This document shows positions 18,911 to 27,778 of a DNA stretch of 64,000 bases, piece after piece (positions within the stretch are counted from its first letter, which is position 1; each line of letters starts with the position of its first letter). Position numbers and translations under genes: made by a program. Origin of the DNA: Hydrogenophaga sp. Root209 (GTDB lineage Bacteria > Pseudomonadota > Gammaproteobacteria > Burkholderiales > Burkholderiaceae_C); the NCBI RefSeq assembly GCF_001428625.1, contig NZ_LMIE01000030.1:265400-329399 (forward strand). The letters are read 5' to 3'. Below the pieces are notes generated by a model. It ran no database searches. It was not told the origin of the DNA and saw only the letters and a list, made by a program, of their open reading frames with translations.

Positions 18911-20269
18911 ATGACTCTTCACACACGCCTCATTTCCGACCTGATCTTTCCCCTGCAGGAGCGCCTGAAAAAACACACCACGGTGCGTGTGAAGCGGGAC
19001 ATGGAAGCCAGTCAGTACTGGCCCAGAGACAGGCTGGAGGAACTGAGGGTGGCTCGCTTGAAGAGTCTGCTCGTGCACGCCGGACAGCACGTCCCCTACT
19101 ACCGCGACCTGTTCGGCAGGTTGGGCTTTGATCCGCAAGCGGTCACCAGCTGTCACGATCTGCAGCGCCTGCCTTTTCTGACCAAGACCGAGATTCGTGC
19201 TCATACCGAAGCCCTGAAATCAGAGGGCGCGAGCGATCTGGCGCGCTTCAACACGGGGGGATCCAGCGGGGAGCCATTGGTATTCTTCATCGGCAAGGAG
19301 CGCGTGAGCCACGACGTGGCGGCCAAATGGCGTGCCACCCGCTGGTGGGATGTGGACATTGGTGACCCCGAAATCGTGTTGTGGGGCTCTCCGATCGAGT
19401 TGACTTCGCAGGACCGGGCACGGTACTGGCGCGACGCGCTCATGCGGACGCAGTTGCTGCCAGCGTTCGAGATGTCGCCAGAAAAGGTGGCAGGTTTCAT
19501 CGAGAAGATTCGCACCACGCGACCGGCCATGTTGTTCGGGTACCCGTCTGCCTTCGCCCACATTGCGCGGCACGCAGAGGCACACAACATCCCGATGGGC
19601 GATCTGGGCATCAAGGTGGCCTTCGTGACGTCGGAGCGCCTGTACGACCACCAGCGCGAGTTGATCCAGCGGGTATTCAACTGCCCGGTGGCCAACGGAT
19701 ATGGGGGAAGGGATGCTGGCTTCATTGCACACGAATGTCCGTCAGGCGGAATGCATCTGACCCACGAAGACGTGATCGTGGAAATCGTGGATCCGCAAGG
19801 CAACGTGCTGCCCGACGGTGAGAGTGGCGAGATCGTGGTGACTCACCTTGCCACGCGCCATTTCCCGTTCATTCGGTACCGGACGGGGGACATTGGCGCA
19901 CTGGGCACGGAATCTTGCGCCTGTGGTCGCACGCTGCCCTTGCTGAAGGAACTGCAAGGGCGAAGCACCGATTTCCTGGTGGCGCGCAACGGCACCGTGA
20001 TGCATGGCCTGTCCCTGATCTACATCGTGCGCGATCTGGCGGGTGTCAAGCAATTCAAGATCGTGCAGGAGAGCCTGGATCTGACCCACATTCTGCTGGT
20101 CACTGACGAGCGCTTCGACCGGGCACTGGTGCCCATCATCGAAAGCGGTGCCAAAGCCCGCCTGGGCGCTGAAGTCGCCGTGAATGTCCGTCTGGTCGAC
20201 GAAATTCCACCGGAGAAATCCGGCAAATACCGCTACGTGATCAGCCACGTGGCGGTGCCGGCGCTCTGA
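18911..20269 (+). CDS. CapK/PaaK-like AMP-binding enzyme (phenylacetate-CoA ligase family)
   Basis: A 452-residue member of the CapK group of adenylate-forming enzymes, related to phenylacetate-CoA ligase. It shows the phosphate loop FNTGGSSGEPLVF (about residue 110), NGYGGRDAGFIAHEC, FIRYRTGDIG and the C-terminal lysine region IPPEKSGKYRYV. CapK-like genes recur in capsule and exosortase EPS clusters, where they may activate a carboxylate for attachment to sugars; the real substrate is not known. ATG 18911 fits the family start, and upstream codons in frame are not conserved-looking. It is transcribed opposite to the surrounding EPS genes and converges on the exosortase gene with a 37-bp gap. 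Confidence 0.83.
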   Translation: MTLHTRLISDLIFPLQERLKKHTTVRVKRDMEASQYWPRDRLEELRVARLKSLLVHAGQHVPYYRDLFGRLGFDPQAVTSCHDLQRLPFLTKTEIRAHTEALKSEGASDLARFNTGGSSGEPLVFFIGKERVSHDVAAKWRATRWWDVDIGDPEIVLWGSPIELTSQDRARYWRDALMRTQLLPAFEMSPEKVAGFIEKIRTTRPAMLFGYPSAFAHIARHAEAHNIPMGDLGIKVAFVTSERLYDHQRELIQRVFNCPVANGYGGRDAGFIAHECPSGGMHLTHEDVIVEIVDPQGNVLPDGESGEIVVTHLATRHFPFIRYRTGDIGALGTESCACGRTLPLLKELQGRSTDFLVARNGTVMHGLSLIYIVRDLAGVKQFKIVQESLDLTHILLVTDERFDRALVPIIESGAKARLGAEVAVNVRLVDEIPPEKSGKYRYVISHVAVPAL

Positions 20270-20306
20270 TGGACGAGCAGTTGAAGAACGGGCGTGTTCC
20301 ATGATC

Positions 20307-21890
20307 TCAAGGGGCTTCGCGCGTTTGCTTCAGCGCAGCCTCAAGGCTGGCACCGTGAATTCGGACGAAGTCCTGCAGAGCCTTGTCTGAGGCTGCACGG
20401 GCCTCACTCTCGGGCAGATTGCCATCGAGCGGGGTGTAGAACACGACGATGGCGCCGTCATCGCCCCGCCCCATCAAACGTGACAGGGCGCCCTGCAGCT
20501 TCGCCTGCACGTCACTGGCCGTAAAGCGGCCATTCACCCAATACAAGCGCCACGCTCGCAGTCGAGCCGCATTGCCGGACAGCACCGACGTTTTCTGTCG
20601 CAGTGTTGCCGCAGCCACCTTGAGGGGCTGACCCGCCAGCTCGGTGTCGGCGCTTCCGCCCGACACTTGAGCCCAACGATCGTCCTGGCTGGTCACAAGC
20701 ATGTTCAACGAACTGACCAGCTTGCGTTCGTAGTCTTGCAGGCGGTAGTAGCTCAGATGCAGTCCCACGGCCTGGCCTTGCGGGCCCCTGTAGCCGCTGT
20801 GGCTGGTAGCAACCGGAAACTGGAACGCAGGCACCCAGTCGCTGGAAGGAGCGGCGGCGTCTTGCCAGGGCGTCTGCGCCGCGGGTGCGTTCAGAACCAC
20901 TGGGCTGGTGTTGACGCCCAACGCAAGCAGGCGCTCCAGCGCGTGGGGAGAAGCGACGATCACCAGTGCTGCCATCGCAGCGATGGCGGTCGACCAGCGC
21001 GGCTGGGTGGCAACCAGCCGGGCCATGTCGGCTGCACCCAGAGGCTTGGCGCTGGGCTCAGGCGCGTCGGCCCAACGGGCCCCCACAAACAGCATGGCCA
21101 GAATCACCATGCCAAAGAACACCCAACCGTAGATCAGATGGTCCACGCCCGTGGCGAGCTCATTGCCCGAGAGGTGACCCAGCATCACGATCATGTAGGC
21201 GCGCAGCCAGTTGGCCACCAGGGGCACCAGGATGGCCACGCCGACGAAGATCAGGCGTTTGGTCAGGCTCTGGTAGCTCAGGTAGGCAAACAGGCAGCCC
21301 ACTGTGACGGAGGCGATCATGTATCGGATGCCGCTGCATGCCTCCACCACCGACCATGAGCCCGACGGAATGATGAACTGCAGGCCTTCGCGGTAGACAG
21401 GTATGCCGCTCAGACGCAGTGCCAGGACGGTGAAATCGGCGGTCCACTCCATGAACTGGGGCAGCATGAAGTCGCCAATGGGCACGGCAAAAAACAAGAA
21501 GCCCAGCGGAAAAGCCATGGCCCAGGCCAGTTGCCAACCCAGGACTGCCGGCACTGCCAACACCAGCAACATCACCAGTGCCAGTTGGGTTGCGGCGTTC
21601 ACAGCGACCAGATCACCGGCCAGCCACAGGCCCGCCGCGCCCAGGAGCATCAGCCAGGCCAGCCAACTGGGGCGTGGCTGCAACACCGCCAACGAATGGC
21701 GAATGCGCCAGATCAGCCACAAGGAGATGACGGGCACAACAAATCCGTGTGCGTAGGTGTCGGAGCGCGACCAGATGGAGACCATGCCCAGGAGCGTTTG
21801 CGAGTACAGCGCCAGGATCGCCAGCAGCAGCAGCAACAGCGAAGCCAGAGGAAGGCGCCAATGGGCAGGAATGCGTGTGGCTTCAGACAT
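20307..21890 (-). CDS. xrtA: Exosortase A with C-terminal EpsI domain
   Basis: A 527-residue fusion. The first 290 residues or so are an eight-helix exosortase (EpsH) with catalytic Cys185 in VVEACSGIRY, Arg230 in ANWLRAYMIV and His251 in VDHLIYGWVFFG. The C-terminal 210 residues form a periplasmic EpsI domain, including the typical VGLHLSYYRLQDYERKLVSS. Exosortase is a membrane cysteine transpeptidase that cleaves PEP-CTERM proteins at their C-terminal anchor; EpsI is the associated protein, often encoded separately. The gene is last in the conserved minus-strand core and overlaps the end of the preceding glycosyltransferase gene by 8 bp. No PEP-CTERM substrate gene is visible in this window. 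Confidence 0.95.
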   Translation of the reverse strand: MSEATRIPAHWRLPLASLLLLLLAILALYSQTLLGMVSIWSRSDTYAHGFVVPVISLWLIWRIRHSLAVLQPRPSWLAWLMLLGAAGLWLAGDLVAVNAATQLALVMLLVLAVPAVLGWQLAWAMAFPLGFLFFAVPIGDFMLPQFMEWTADFTVLALRLSGIPVYREGLQFIIPSGSWSVVEACSGIRYMIASVTVGCLFAYLSYQSLTKRLIFVGVAILVPLVANWLRAYMIVMLGHLSGNELATGVDHLIYGWVFFGMVILAMLFVGARWADAPEPSAKPLGAADMARLVATQPRWSTAIAAMAALVIVASPHALERLLALGVNTSPVVLNAPAAQTPWQDAAAPSSDWVPAFQFPVATSHSGYRGPQGQAVGLHLSYYRLQDYERKLVSSLNMLVTSQDDRWAQVSGGSADTELAGQPLKVAAATLRQKTSVLSGNAARLRAWRLYWVNGRFTASDVQAKLQGALSRLMGRGDDGAIVVFYTPLDGNLPESEARAASDKALQDFVRIHGASLEAALKQTREAP

Positions 21891-23127
21891 GAACGGCGGC
21901 CTCCGCAGGGGTCAGGGCGTCGGTTTCTGGCAAGCCGCCGAGGCATTGGTCGATGCCGCTGAGATGGGCGTGCCAACTGAAACCTTGTTCTACATAGGTG
22001 CGGGCACGCACGCCCAGCTCGGCCGCGTGACCGGGGGTGTCCAGCAATGGCAGCAAGGCCTGCACGAACTCCTCGGGGGTTTCGGCGCGCAGCAGGCCCT
22101 GCTCCGCCGTCGCACCAATGGCATCGGCGCAGCTGTTGACCGTGATCACAGCTTGCTCCATGGCCATGGCTTCGAGAATCTTGTTTTGAATGCCTCGCGC
22201 CACGCGCAAGGGCGCGACCACGGCCGCAGCGTGCTGCAGGTAGGGCCGCACGTCGGGCACCGTGCCGGTGACCACCACGTGTTCACCGGCCAGGGACTGC
22301 ACCAGCGCCGACGGGCTGCGCCCGACGATGTAAAACCGCGCGCGTGGCCAATGGACACGCAAGCGCGGGAGCATGTCGGCCACGAACCAACTCACCCCAT
22401 CGATGTTGGGCCAGTAGTCCATCGCACCGGTGAATACCACGGCCTGCTCGCCCGCTGGAAATGGGCTGGGTCGCTGCGGATCGGGCGAGAAGAAGTCGGC
22501 ATCCACGCCGTTGCTCAAGGACTGCACCTTGTCGCGGCATTCCGGGGCCTGGGAGACGAACAACGCGGTTTCGTTCGGTGTGACGAAATAGGAACGACGA
22601 GATTGAGCCGCCACCACGCGCTCATAGGTCAGCAGCCTCTGGCCTTCGCGTCGATAGAGCATCGACAGCGGCCAGCGGTGCGCCGGCGCGTATTGCGTCC
22701 ATTTGGCCGAGTCCACATCCACAAAGTCCACCAGCATGGGCACCTGTGGCAGCAAGGGCTGCGCGTACTGCGCCATGGCCGAAGAAAACACAACGCTGGC
22801 CTGCAGTCGGTGTTGGCTGGCCATCTCCTGCACCCACCGCTGCATGCCTGCGTTGCGGTAGTAGGCCAGCGTCAAAGCTTCACCCGTGAGCAGGCCGGTC
22901 AGGCTTTTCAGCTTGGCACTGCGCGGCACGATGCGCTCCACGTGCAGATCCGGGCACAGGGCCTTCAGCGTCGAAAGGTGTTGCTCGTCGTCCGGGTCGT
23001 CCATGAAGGTGCCGAGAAACACCCGATGGCGCTGCAGCAGGTGGCGCAACAGGTGGTACGAGCGCACCTTGTCGCCCTTGTTGGGAGGGTATGGCAAGCG
23101 GTGGACAAGGTACAGCAGGTTGGCCAT
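21883..23127 (-). CDS. PEP-CTERM/exosortase-associated sugar transferase (GT4)
   Basis: A 414-residue glycosyltransferase of the exosortase-linked family (TIGR03087 type). The N-terminus MANLLYLVHRLPYPPNKGDK is diagnostic, followed by VDFVDVDSAKWTQYA in the acceptor domain and VFTGAMDYWPNIDGV plus APLRVARGIQNKILEAMAM in the donor domain. I use ATG 23127; a start 10 codons upstream would overlap the FemAB gene. It sits directly upstream of exosortase with an 8-bp overlap and likely adds a core sugar to the repeat unit. Confidence 0.93.
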   Translation of the reverse strand: MANLLYLVHRLPYPPNKGDKVRSYHLLRHLLQRHRVFLGTFMDDPDDEQHLSTLKALCPDLHVERIVPRSAKLKSLTGLLTGEALTLAYYRNAGMQRWVQEMASQHRLQASVVFSSAMAQYAQPLLPQVPMLVDFVDVDSAKWTQYAPAHRWPLSMLYRREGQRLLTYERVVAAQSRRSYFVTPNETALFVSQAPECRDKVQSLSNGVDADFFSPDPQRPSPFPAGEQAVVFTGAMDYWPNIDGVSWFVADMLPRLRVHWPRARFYIVGRSPSALVQSLAGEHVVVTGTVPDVRPYLQHAAAVVAPLRVARGIQNKILEAMAMEQAVITVNSCADAIGATAEQGLLRAETPEEFVQALLPLLDTPGHAAELGVRARTYVEQGFSWHAHLSGIDQCLGGLPETDALTPAEAAVHV

Positions 23128-23137
23128 GGATGCCTGC

Positions 23138-24190
23138 TCAGCCGAGGTTGCGAACAATGAAGGGGCCCAGCCAGTTGGCGAGGCCCAAAGGCATGCGGCG
23201 CCATGTGGCGATCAACAGCTTGTACTTGGCGTTGGCCGGATTGTTCTGAGGGATGCTCTCGCGCTTGTAGAGCCGGTATTCATAATTCAGCGGCGTGGGC
23301 TCAAAGCCCCAATTGCGCTTGAACGCATAGGGCCCGGTGCCCTCTTTGCTGCGGCCGTAGTCAAACGACTTGAGCCCACGTGCGCACGCCATGCGCATGA
23401 GCTCCCAATACTTGAAGTCGTTGGCCGCCAGGTCGCGCGCCGCCTCGTCGTCGCCAGCGTAGTACGGCAACACTTCGTCGCGAAAGTAAAAGCTCAGCAC
23501 GCTGGAGAGCGGCCGACCTTCAGCCGAACACACGGTCAGCACTTCGCAGTCATTGCCAAACGTCTGCATCAAGGTCTGAAAGTAACGTTTGGGAAAAGCG
23601 GGTGTGCCGTGGCGGTGCACGTTGTCGGCGTACAGGGCAAAGAAGCGATCGACATTGGTGTCCACCTGGGACGTCAGGCCGTTCTTGATGCCCTTGCGCA
23701 CCATGGCGCGTTGCTTGCGTGGAATGGCGAGCATGTTGTCTTCTTCCTTGGGCAGGATGGCCTTGCGGAAGGTGACGTAGAGCTCCTGCACCGGCCAGTC
23801 GGTGTGGCGGCGGTCAATGTGGCGAAGCTCCAGATGATCGGTGCCCAGTTCGATCGCCAGGCGCTGTGCTTCGGATTCGAGTGCGGCCGCGACAGCCTCC
23901 GATTCGGTGGCCACGCCGCCGTACACGGCAAAGGGCAACCCGGTGAGCGCATTGCCAAAAAGCCGGCTCTTCACATGGGCCAGGGGCAGAACACCTTGGA
24001 TCTCGCCATCTTGCTCGGCAAAGAGGAAATACGTGGGATGCCTGAACACATCACGAATGACGGTTTGCCACCCCGCTCGGTGGAAGAACGTGGCATTGGG
24101 ACATTGCGCAACGAAGGCCTCCCATTGGGCGACCTGGTCGTGGTGGGTGCTGTCCAGGCGCTGAATCTGCAGGGCGCCGCGGTCAGACAA
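23138..24190 (-). CDS. FemAB-like protein, XrtA/PEP-CTERM associated
   Basis: A 350-residue GNAT-fold protein of the FemAB family branch associated with exosortase A (TIGR03019 type). Visible conserved parts are NATFFHRAGWQTVI near the N-terminus, IPRKQRAMVRKGIKNG in the middle and SFDYGRSKEGTGPYAFKRNWGF near the C-terminus. FemAB relatives transfer aminoacyl groups from tRNA to peptidoglycan precursors; in this subfamily the acceptor is unknown, and an amino-acid decoration of the EPS is possible. The frame starts with TTG at 24190, overlapping the deacetylase stop by 8 bp; no ATG is available nearby. Confidence 0.9.
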   Translation of the reverse strand: MSDRGALQIQRLDSTHHDQVAQWEAFVAQCPNATFFHRAGWQTVIRDVFRHPTYFLFAEQDGEIQGVLPLAHVKSRLFGNALTGLPFAVYGGVATESEAVAAALESEAQRLAIELGTDHLELRHIDRRHTDWPVQELYVTFRKAILPKEEDNMLAIPRKQRAMVRKGIKNGLTSQVDTNVDRFFALYADNVHRHGTPAFPKRYFQTLMQTFGNDCEVLTVCSAEGRPLSSVLSFYFRDEVLPYYAGDDEAARDLAANDFKYWELMRMACARGLKSFDYGRSKEGTGPYAFKRNWGFEPTPLNYEYRLYKRESIPQNNPANAKYKLLIATWRRMPLGLANWLGPFIVRNLG

Positions 24191-25061
24191 CGGGCACCCC
24201 TGTCAAGCGATCTGACGCCCGGTCTTTCAGGAAAATATCGTCCATGCGGCCCCAGCGGAAATCCTTGAGCAGGCGCGCCAGACGTTGCTCGGTTCGACCG
24301 ATGTTCACGTAGTGGCGAAAGCGCGTCTTCAGACCAATGCCGGGCACGCGGGGCTGATCGGGGTCGATCTCCCAAGGATGAAAGTAAAAGATCGCCGACT
24401 CTGCATCGCGCTGGTTGACCTGTTGCAGCATCCAGCGTGACAACGCATAGGGCAGCAAACGGAAATAGCCGCCGCCACTGGATGGCAGATTGCGATTGAA
24501 CAAGCGCAAGGTGGTGGGCGGCACCTCCATCAATCCTTCTCGGATCTGGTGCGCGAAACGAGGGGCGTCGGGCATGCCGTAGTGGTCGTGCTTGACGGGA
24601 TAAATGCTGGAGCTGTATCGGTGGCCGGCGCGCAGCAAGACGTCGAGCGCCCAAAGGTTGCCCGTGCCGATGGAGAAACTCGGCGCACGGTACCCCTGCA
24701 CCCGTTGCCCGCCGATGTCCTCAAGCAGCGCCTTGGCGTGCGACACGTCCTGGAAGAACTCTGCTTCCGTCAGATCGGAGGCGCGTTGGTGGCCATACCC
24801 GTGACTGGCGAGCTCGTGGCCTTCGCTCACGATGCGGCGCACCATCTGCGGGTAACGCTCGGCTACCCACCCCAACGTGAAAAAAGTTGCCTTGGTCTGT
24901 TCGTTGTCCAGCAGTTTCAGGATGCGGTCGATGTTGTGCTCGACGCGGCATTCACGATTGTCCCAATCGGCGCGATCGATGTGAGGTGCGAACGCAGAGA
25001 CCTGGAAATAGTCTTCGACGTCGATCGTCAAGGCGTTGGTGATGGGCGAGCGGGCCAGCAT
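24183..25061 (-). CDS. Polysaccharide deacetylase, XrtA/PEP-CTERM locus type
   Basis: A 292-residue NodB/CE4 deacetylase of the subfamily found in exosortase loci (TIGR03006 type). TIDVEDYFQVSAF near the N-terminus holds the catalytic/metal Asp; ELASHGYGHQRAS holds the metal histidines; GYRAPSFSIG and FYFHPWEIDPDQPR are the later conserved blocks. It probably removes N-acetyl groups from HexNAc units of the polymer. I chose ATG 25061 because it is 5 bp after the ATPase stop and matches the family start; the frame runs 20 codons further upstream. Confidence 0.92.
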   Translation of the reverse strand: MLARSPITNALTIDVEDYFQVSAFAPHIDRADWDNRECRVEHNIDRILKLLDNEQTKATFFTLGWVAERYPQMVRRIVSEGHELASHGYGHQRASDLTEAEFFQDVSHAKALLEDIGGQRVQGYRAPSFSIGTGNLWALDVLLRAGHRYSSSIYPVKHDHYGMPDAPRFAHQIREGLMEVPPTTLRLFNRNLPSSGGGYFRLLPYALSRWMLQQVNQRDAESAIFYFHPWEIDPDQPRVPGIGLKTRFRHYVNIGRTEQRLARLLKDFRWGRMDDIFLKDRASDRLTGVPVV

Positions 25062-25065
25062 GGTG

Positions 25066-26196
25066 CTACTTGGGCAAGTCCGTGGACGGGCCATTGGCGC
25101 GTGGCTTGCGGGCAGCAGCAACGATCTTCTTGAGCGAACTCAAGATTTCGAGACTGATGCGCTCCTGTCGCAACACGCTGCGTTCCATCCGAAGCAAGCG
25201 GGTGCTGAGCTGCTCGGCCGACACACGGGTGAGCTGGTCGCTCATGCCGTCCACCAGCGTGGGATCCAGCCCCAGCTCGGTCAGATCCATGTCGTCGGCC
25301 ATCCAGGTCGGGGCCGCGCTCAAACCCGCGTTGGGCAGGTGCGCCCAGCGCTCTTGGTCTTCAGCCACGCGCGAAGGTGCTCCGGCGTTCTCCACCTGCA
25401 TTTCAGCGACCACTTCGTTGAGTGCGTCCAGCGTGAGGTGCGTCATTTCAGACAGGTAACCCAACAGCAGCAACCGATCACACAAGGTATTGATGCGACG
25501 CGGTATGCCCCCGGAGTGCTGGAAGAGCGCCGCAAACACAGCCGGGTCGAAGGTGGGCTTGTCGGTGGCACCTGCGCACTTGAGACGGTGCTCCACATAG
25601 GCGCGGGTGTCTTCCTCGTCCAGTGGCCCCAGATGGCAGCGCGCTGTGACGCGTTGCCGAAGCTGCAGCATGCTCGGGCCCTGCAGGATGTCCCGAAACT
25701 CGGGTTGACCCACCAGGAAGGTTTGGAGCAATGCCTGATCGCCAAACTGGAAGTTGGAGAGCATGCGCAACTCTTCCACCGCCAAAGGCTGCAGGTTCTG
25801 CGCTTCATCCACGATCAGCAAGCAGCGTTTGCCTTGTGTCGTCTGGGTGATGAAGAAAGCTTCGAGCGCCATCAGCATGTCGGCCTTGCCGGTGCCGCGC
25901 ACCGCCACACCAAACGCCGCGCACACCAGCTTGAGCGCGTCTTCAGCACCCAGCTGCGTGCTCACCAGATGCGCTGCCACCACCGATCCGTTTTCCAGGC
26001 TGTCGAGCAGGTCGCGGACGATGGTGGTCTTGCCTGCGCCGACTTCACCGGTGATGACGATGAAGCCTTCACCGCGCATGACACCGTAGACAAGGTAGGA
26101 GCGCGCACGCCGGTGGGGCTTGCTGCTGTAATAAAAACGGGGGTCGGGGTTGAGTTGGAACGGCTTGTTGCTCAGCCCGTAGAAAGCTTCGTACAT
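25066..26196 (-). CDS. XrtA/PEP-CTERM-associated AAA ATPase (ExeA/GspA-like)
   Basis: A 376-residue cytoplasmic ATPase. The start MYEAFYGLSNKPFQLNPDP is typical of ExeA-like AAA proteins, with Walker A in ITGEVGAGKTTIVRD (about residue 50) and Walker B in CLLIVDEAQNL (about residue 130), followed by sensor motifs around SNFQFGDQALLQTFLVGQPE. It belongs to the exosortase-locus ATPase family (TIGR03015 type). Its exact role is unproven; it may energise or regulate assembly of the export complex. It lies 3 bp after the beta-barrel gene and 5 bp before the deacetylase start. Confidence 0.93.
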   Translation of the reverse strand: MYEAFYGLSNKPFQLNPDPRFYYSSKPHRRARSYLVYGVMRGEGFIVITGEVGAGKTTIVRDLLDSLENGSVVAAHLVSTQLGAEDALKLVCAAFGVAVRGTGKADMLMALEAFFITQTTQGKRCLLIVDEAQNLQPLAVEELRMLSNFQFGDQALLQTFLVGQPEFRDILQGPSMLQLRQRVTARCHLGPLDEEDTRAYVEHRLKCAGATDKPTFDPAVFAALFQHSGGIPRRINTLCDRLLLLGYLSEMTHLTLDALNEVVAEMQVENAGAPSRVAEDQERWAHLPNAGLSAAPTWMADDMDLTELGLDPTLVDGMSDQLTRVSAEQLSTRLLRMERSVLRQERISLEILSSLKKIVAAARKPRANGPSTDLPK

Positions 26197-26199
26197 GGG

Positions 26200-27753
26200 T
26201 CAGAACCGGTGGTTGATACGACCGGAGATTGCAGTGTCGCTGTAGGAACCAGCGGTGTTGTTGAATCGCCCGAACCGCAGTTGAACAATGCCGTTGGTCC
26301 GAGGGGCCAGGCGGGTGCTGAGCCCCAGCGAGACGGACTGACGCTTGCTGCTGGCACCCGAGCTGCCGACGCTCTCCTGATCCAGATAGGCGGCATTGAA
26401 CGAAGTCAGAGGAGTGACCCGGTGTGCATAGTTCACACCCCAGGATTGCTGATCGATGTTGTCGTTGGAATCGAAATCATCCCCCAAGGTAGAGAGGGAA
26501 TTGAGGCGACTTGTACTCCCACGCGTGACGTTGAATGTGACCACACTTCGAATGCCGCTCAAAGCAACCGACAGTTGCTGGGTCCGGTTCAAGGTTGCGG
26601 AAGAACTCAGGAAGTCCTGAAAGACTTGGGCATCGTCAGGCAGGCCCAGTTCAAACAGCCTTGTGCGAATGATGCGGTCGCGCTCTATCGGGTCTGTCAC
26701 CCTGGGATCCAGCAGCGCGTCCAGCAGGTCATAGACGGAGCCGCGGGAAAAGGATCCCGACTGGGTGGGACTGTCAGATGCAGATCGAGAAGCGACGTAT
26801 CGCCAGACGGTTCGCCCCGTGCGGTGCTCGAACGCGACGTTGTACCCGGTGCCGAAGTACCGGTTTTCTGCCGACACCGACAAACTCGTCCGCAGAGAAG
26901 GTCGCCATTCGAAGCCCGCGCCCGTGATGTTGTAAGACTCTCGCTGCAGGGTGATTACGTCGTTGGTTTCAACACCCGCGCTTAATGTCACATTCAATTG
27001 TGGAGACACTGAAATGATCACCCCTGCCCGCGCGATGTCGGAGCTCGTGTCACGGCCAACCGTGTAGTCGGTCTCCTGCGCAGAGGCGTCAAGATACCAG
27101 CCCAGCAACTGACCCACAGGTCGGCTTCCCAGACGCCCCGACAGCACTTGAGATGTCGAGTCCGATCGACTCGATGTGTCGGTATTGAGGGTCTGCAGGG
27201 CGTAGCGTGCCTGGTAATCGACGGCTCCGCCAATGCTTCCGCGAATGTAGGGAGAGACTCGGAAACTGGACGTCTCGGACCGGTTCGTGTCTGACAGACT
27301 AGTGACCGACTGAGGACCAAAAGCCGAAACCGCCTGATCCGATACCATTCCGGACACATCCACAAAGGCACGCTGATCCCAAACCTCAAGCGTCCCATTC
27401 GCATTGAGTCTGTTGCTGAGACGGTTGCTGGAATTACCCTGCAGGTAGTACAGAGCGCTCAAGGAATAGTCGACAAAGCCCTTCACCCTGGCCGTGTTCA
27501 AAAGCGCGCGCACGCTCGGGGTGACTTCGAGCGACAACTGACTGCGCGAATTGCTGCTTGAGGCATTGCCGTTGGACGACAGGGTGGCCCCGACGGATAT
27601 GCTGGGCTCAATCCAGACCGTTGCCCTTGCGGCACCTTGGTCCACCGTTTGCGCCCAAGACTCAACCGTGAGCACGCTCAAGAACGCCGCGCAACCCAAC
27701 ATGGCCGCCGTGCGCTTGGGCCTCCGAGATGTTCTCGCGTGCTTGTTCCTCAT
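26200..27753 (-). CDS. PEP-CTERM system-associated outer-membrane beta-barrel protein
   Basis: A 517-residue secreted protein. A basic N-terminus (MRNKHARTSRRPKRT) leads to a hydrophobic stretch and a signal peptidase site near ESWAQT. The mature part is built of alternating polar/hydrophobic strands and ends in phenylalanine (GRINHRF), as outer-membrane barrels do. It corresponds to the TIGR03016 type family of exosortase loci and is a candidate EPS outer-membrane exporter or channel. The frame extends upstream through a repetitive stretch, but ATG 27753 has a GGGCGGGGGG purine-rich leader and gives a clean signal peptide. Confidence 0.88.
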   Translation of the reverse strand: MRNKHARTSRRPKRTAAMLGCAAFLSVLTVESWAQTVDQGAARATVWIEPSISVGATLSSNGNASSSNSRSQLSLEVTPSVRALLNTARVKGFVDYSLSALYYLQGNSSNRLSNRLNANGTLEVWDQRAFVDVSGMVSDQAVSAFGPQSVTSLSDTNRSETSSFRVSPYIRGSIGGAVDYQARYALQTLNTDTSSRSDSTSQVLSGRLGSRPVGQLLGWYLDASAQETDYTVGRDTSSDIARAGVIISVSPQLNVTLSAGVETNDVITLQRESYNITGAGFEWRPSLRTSLSVSAENRYFGTGYNVAFEHRTGRTVWRYVASRSASDSPTQSGSFSRGSVYDLLDALLDPRVTDPIERDRIIRTRLFELGLPDDAQVFQDFLSSSATLNRTQQLSVALSGIRSVVTFNVTRGSTSRLNSLSTLGDDFDSNDNIDQQSWGVNYAHRVTPLTSFNAAYLDQESVGSSGASSKRQSVSLGLSTRLAPRTNGIVQLRFGRFNNTAGSYSDTAISGRINHRF

Positions 27754-27778
27754 CAAACTGCCCCCCGCCCGCTGGTGT

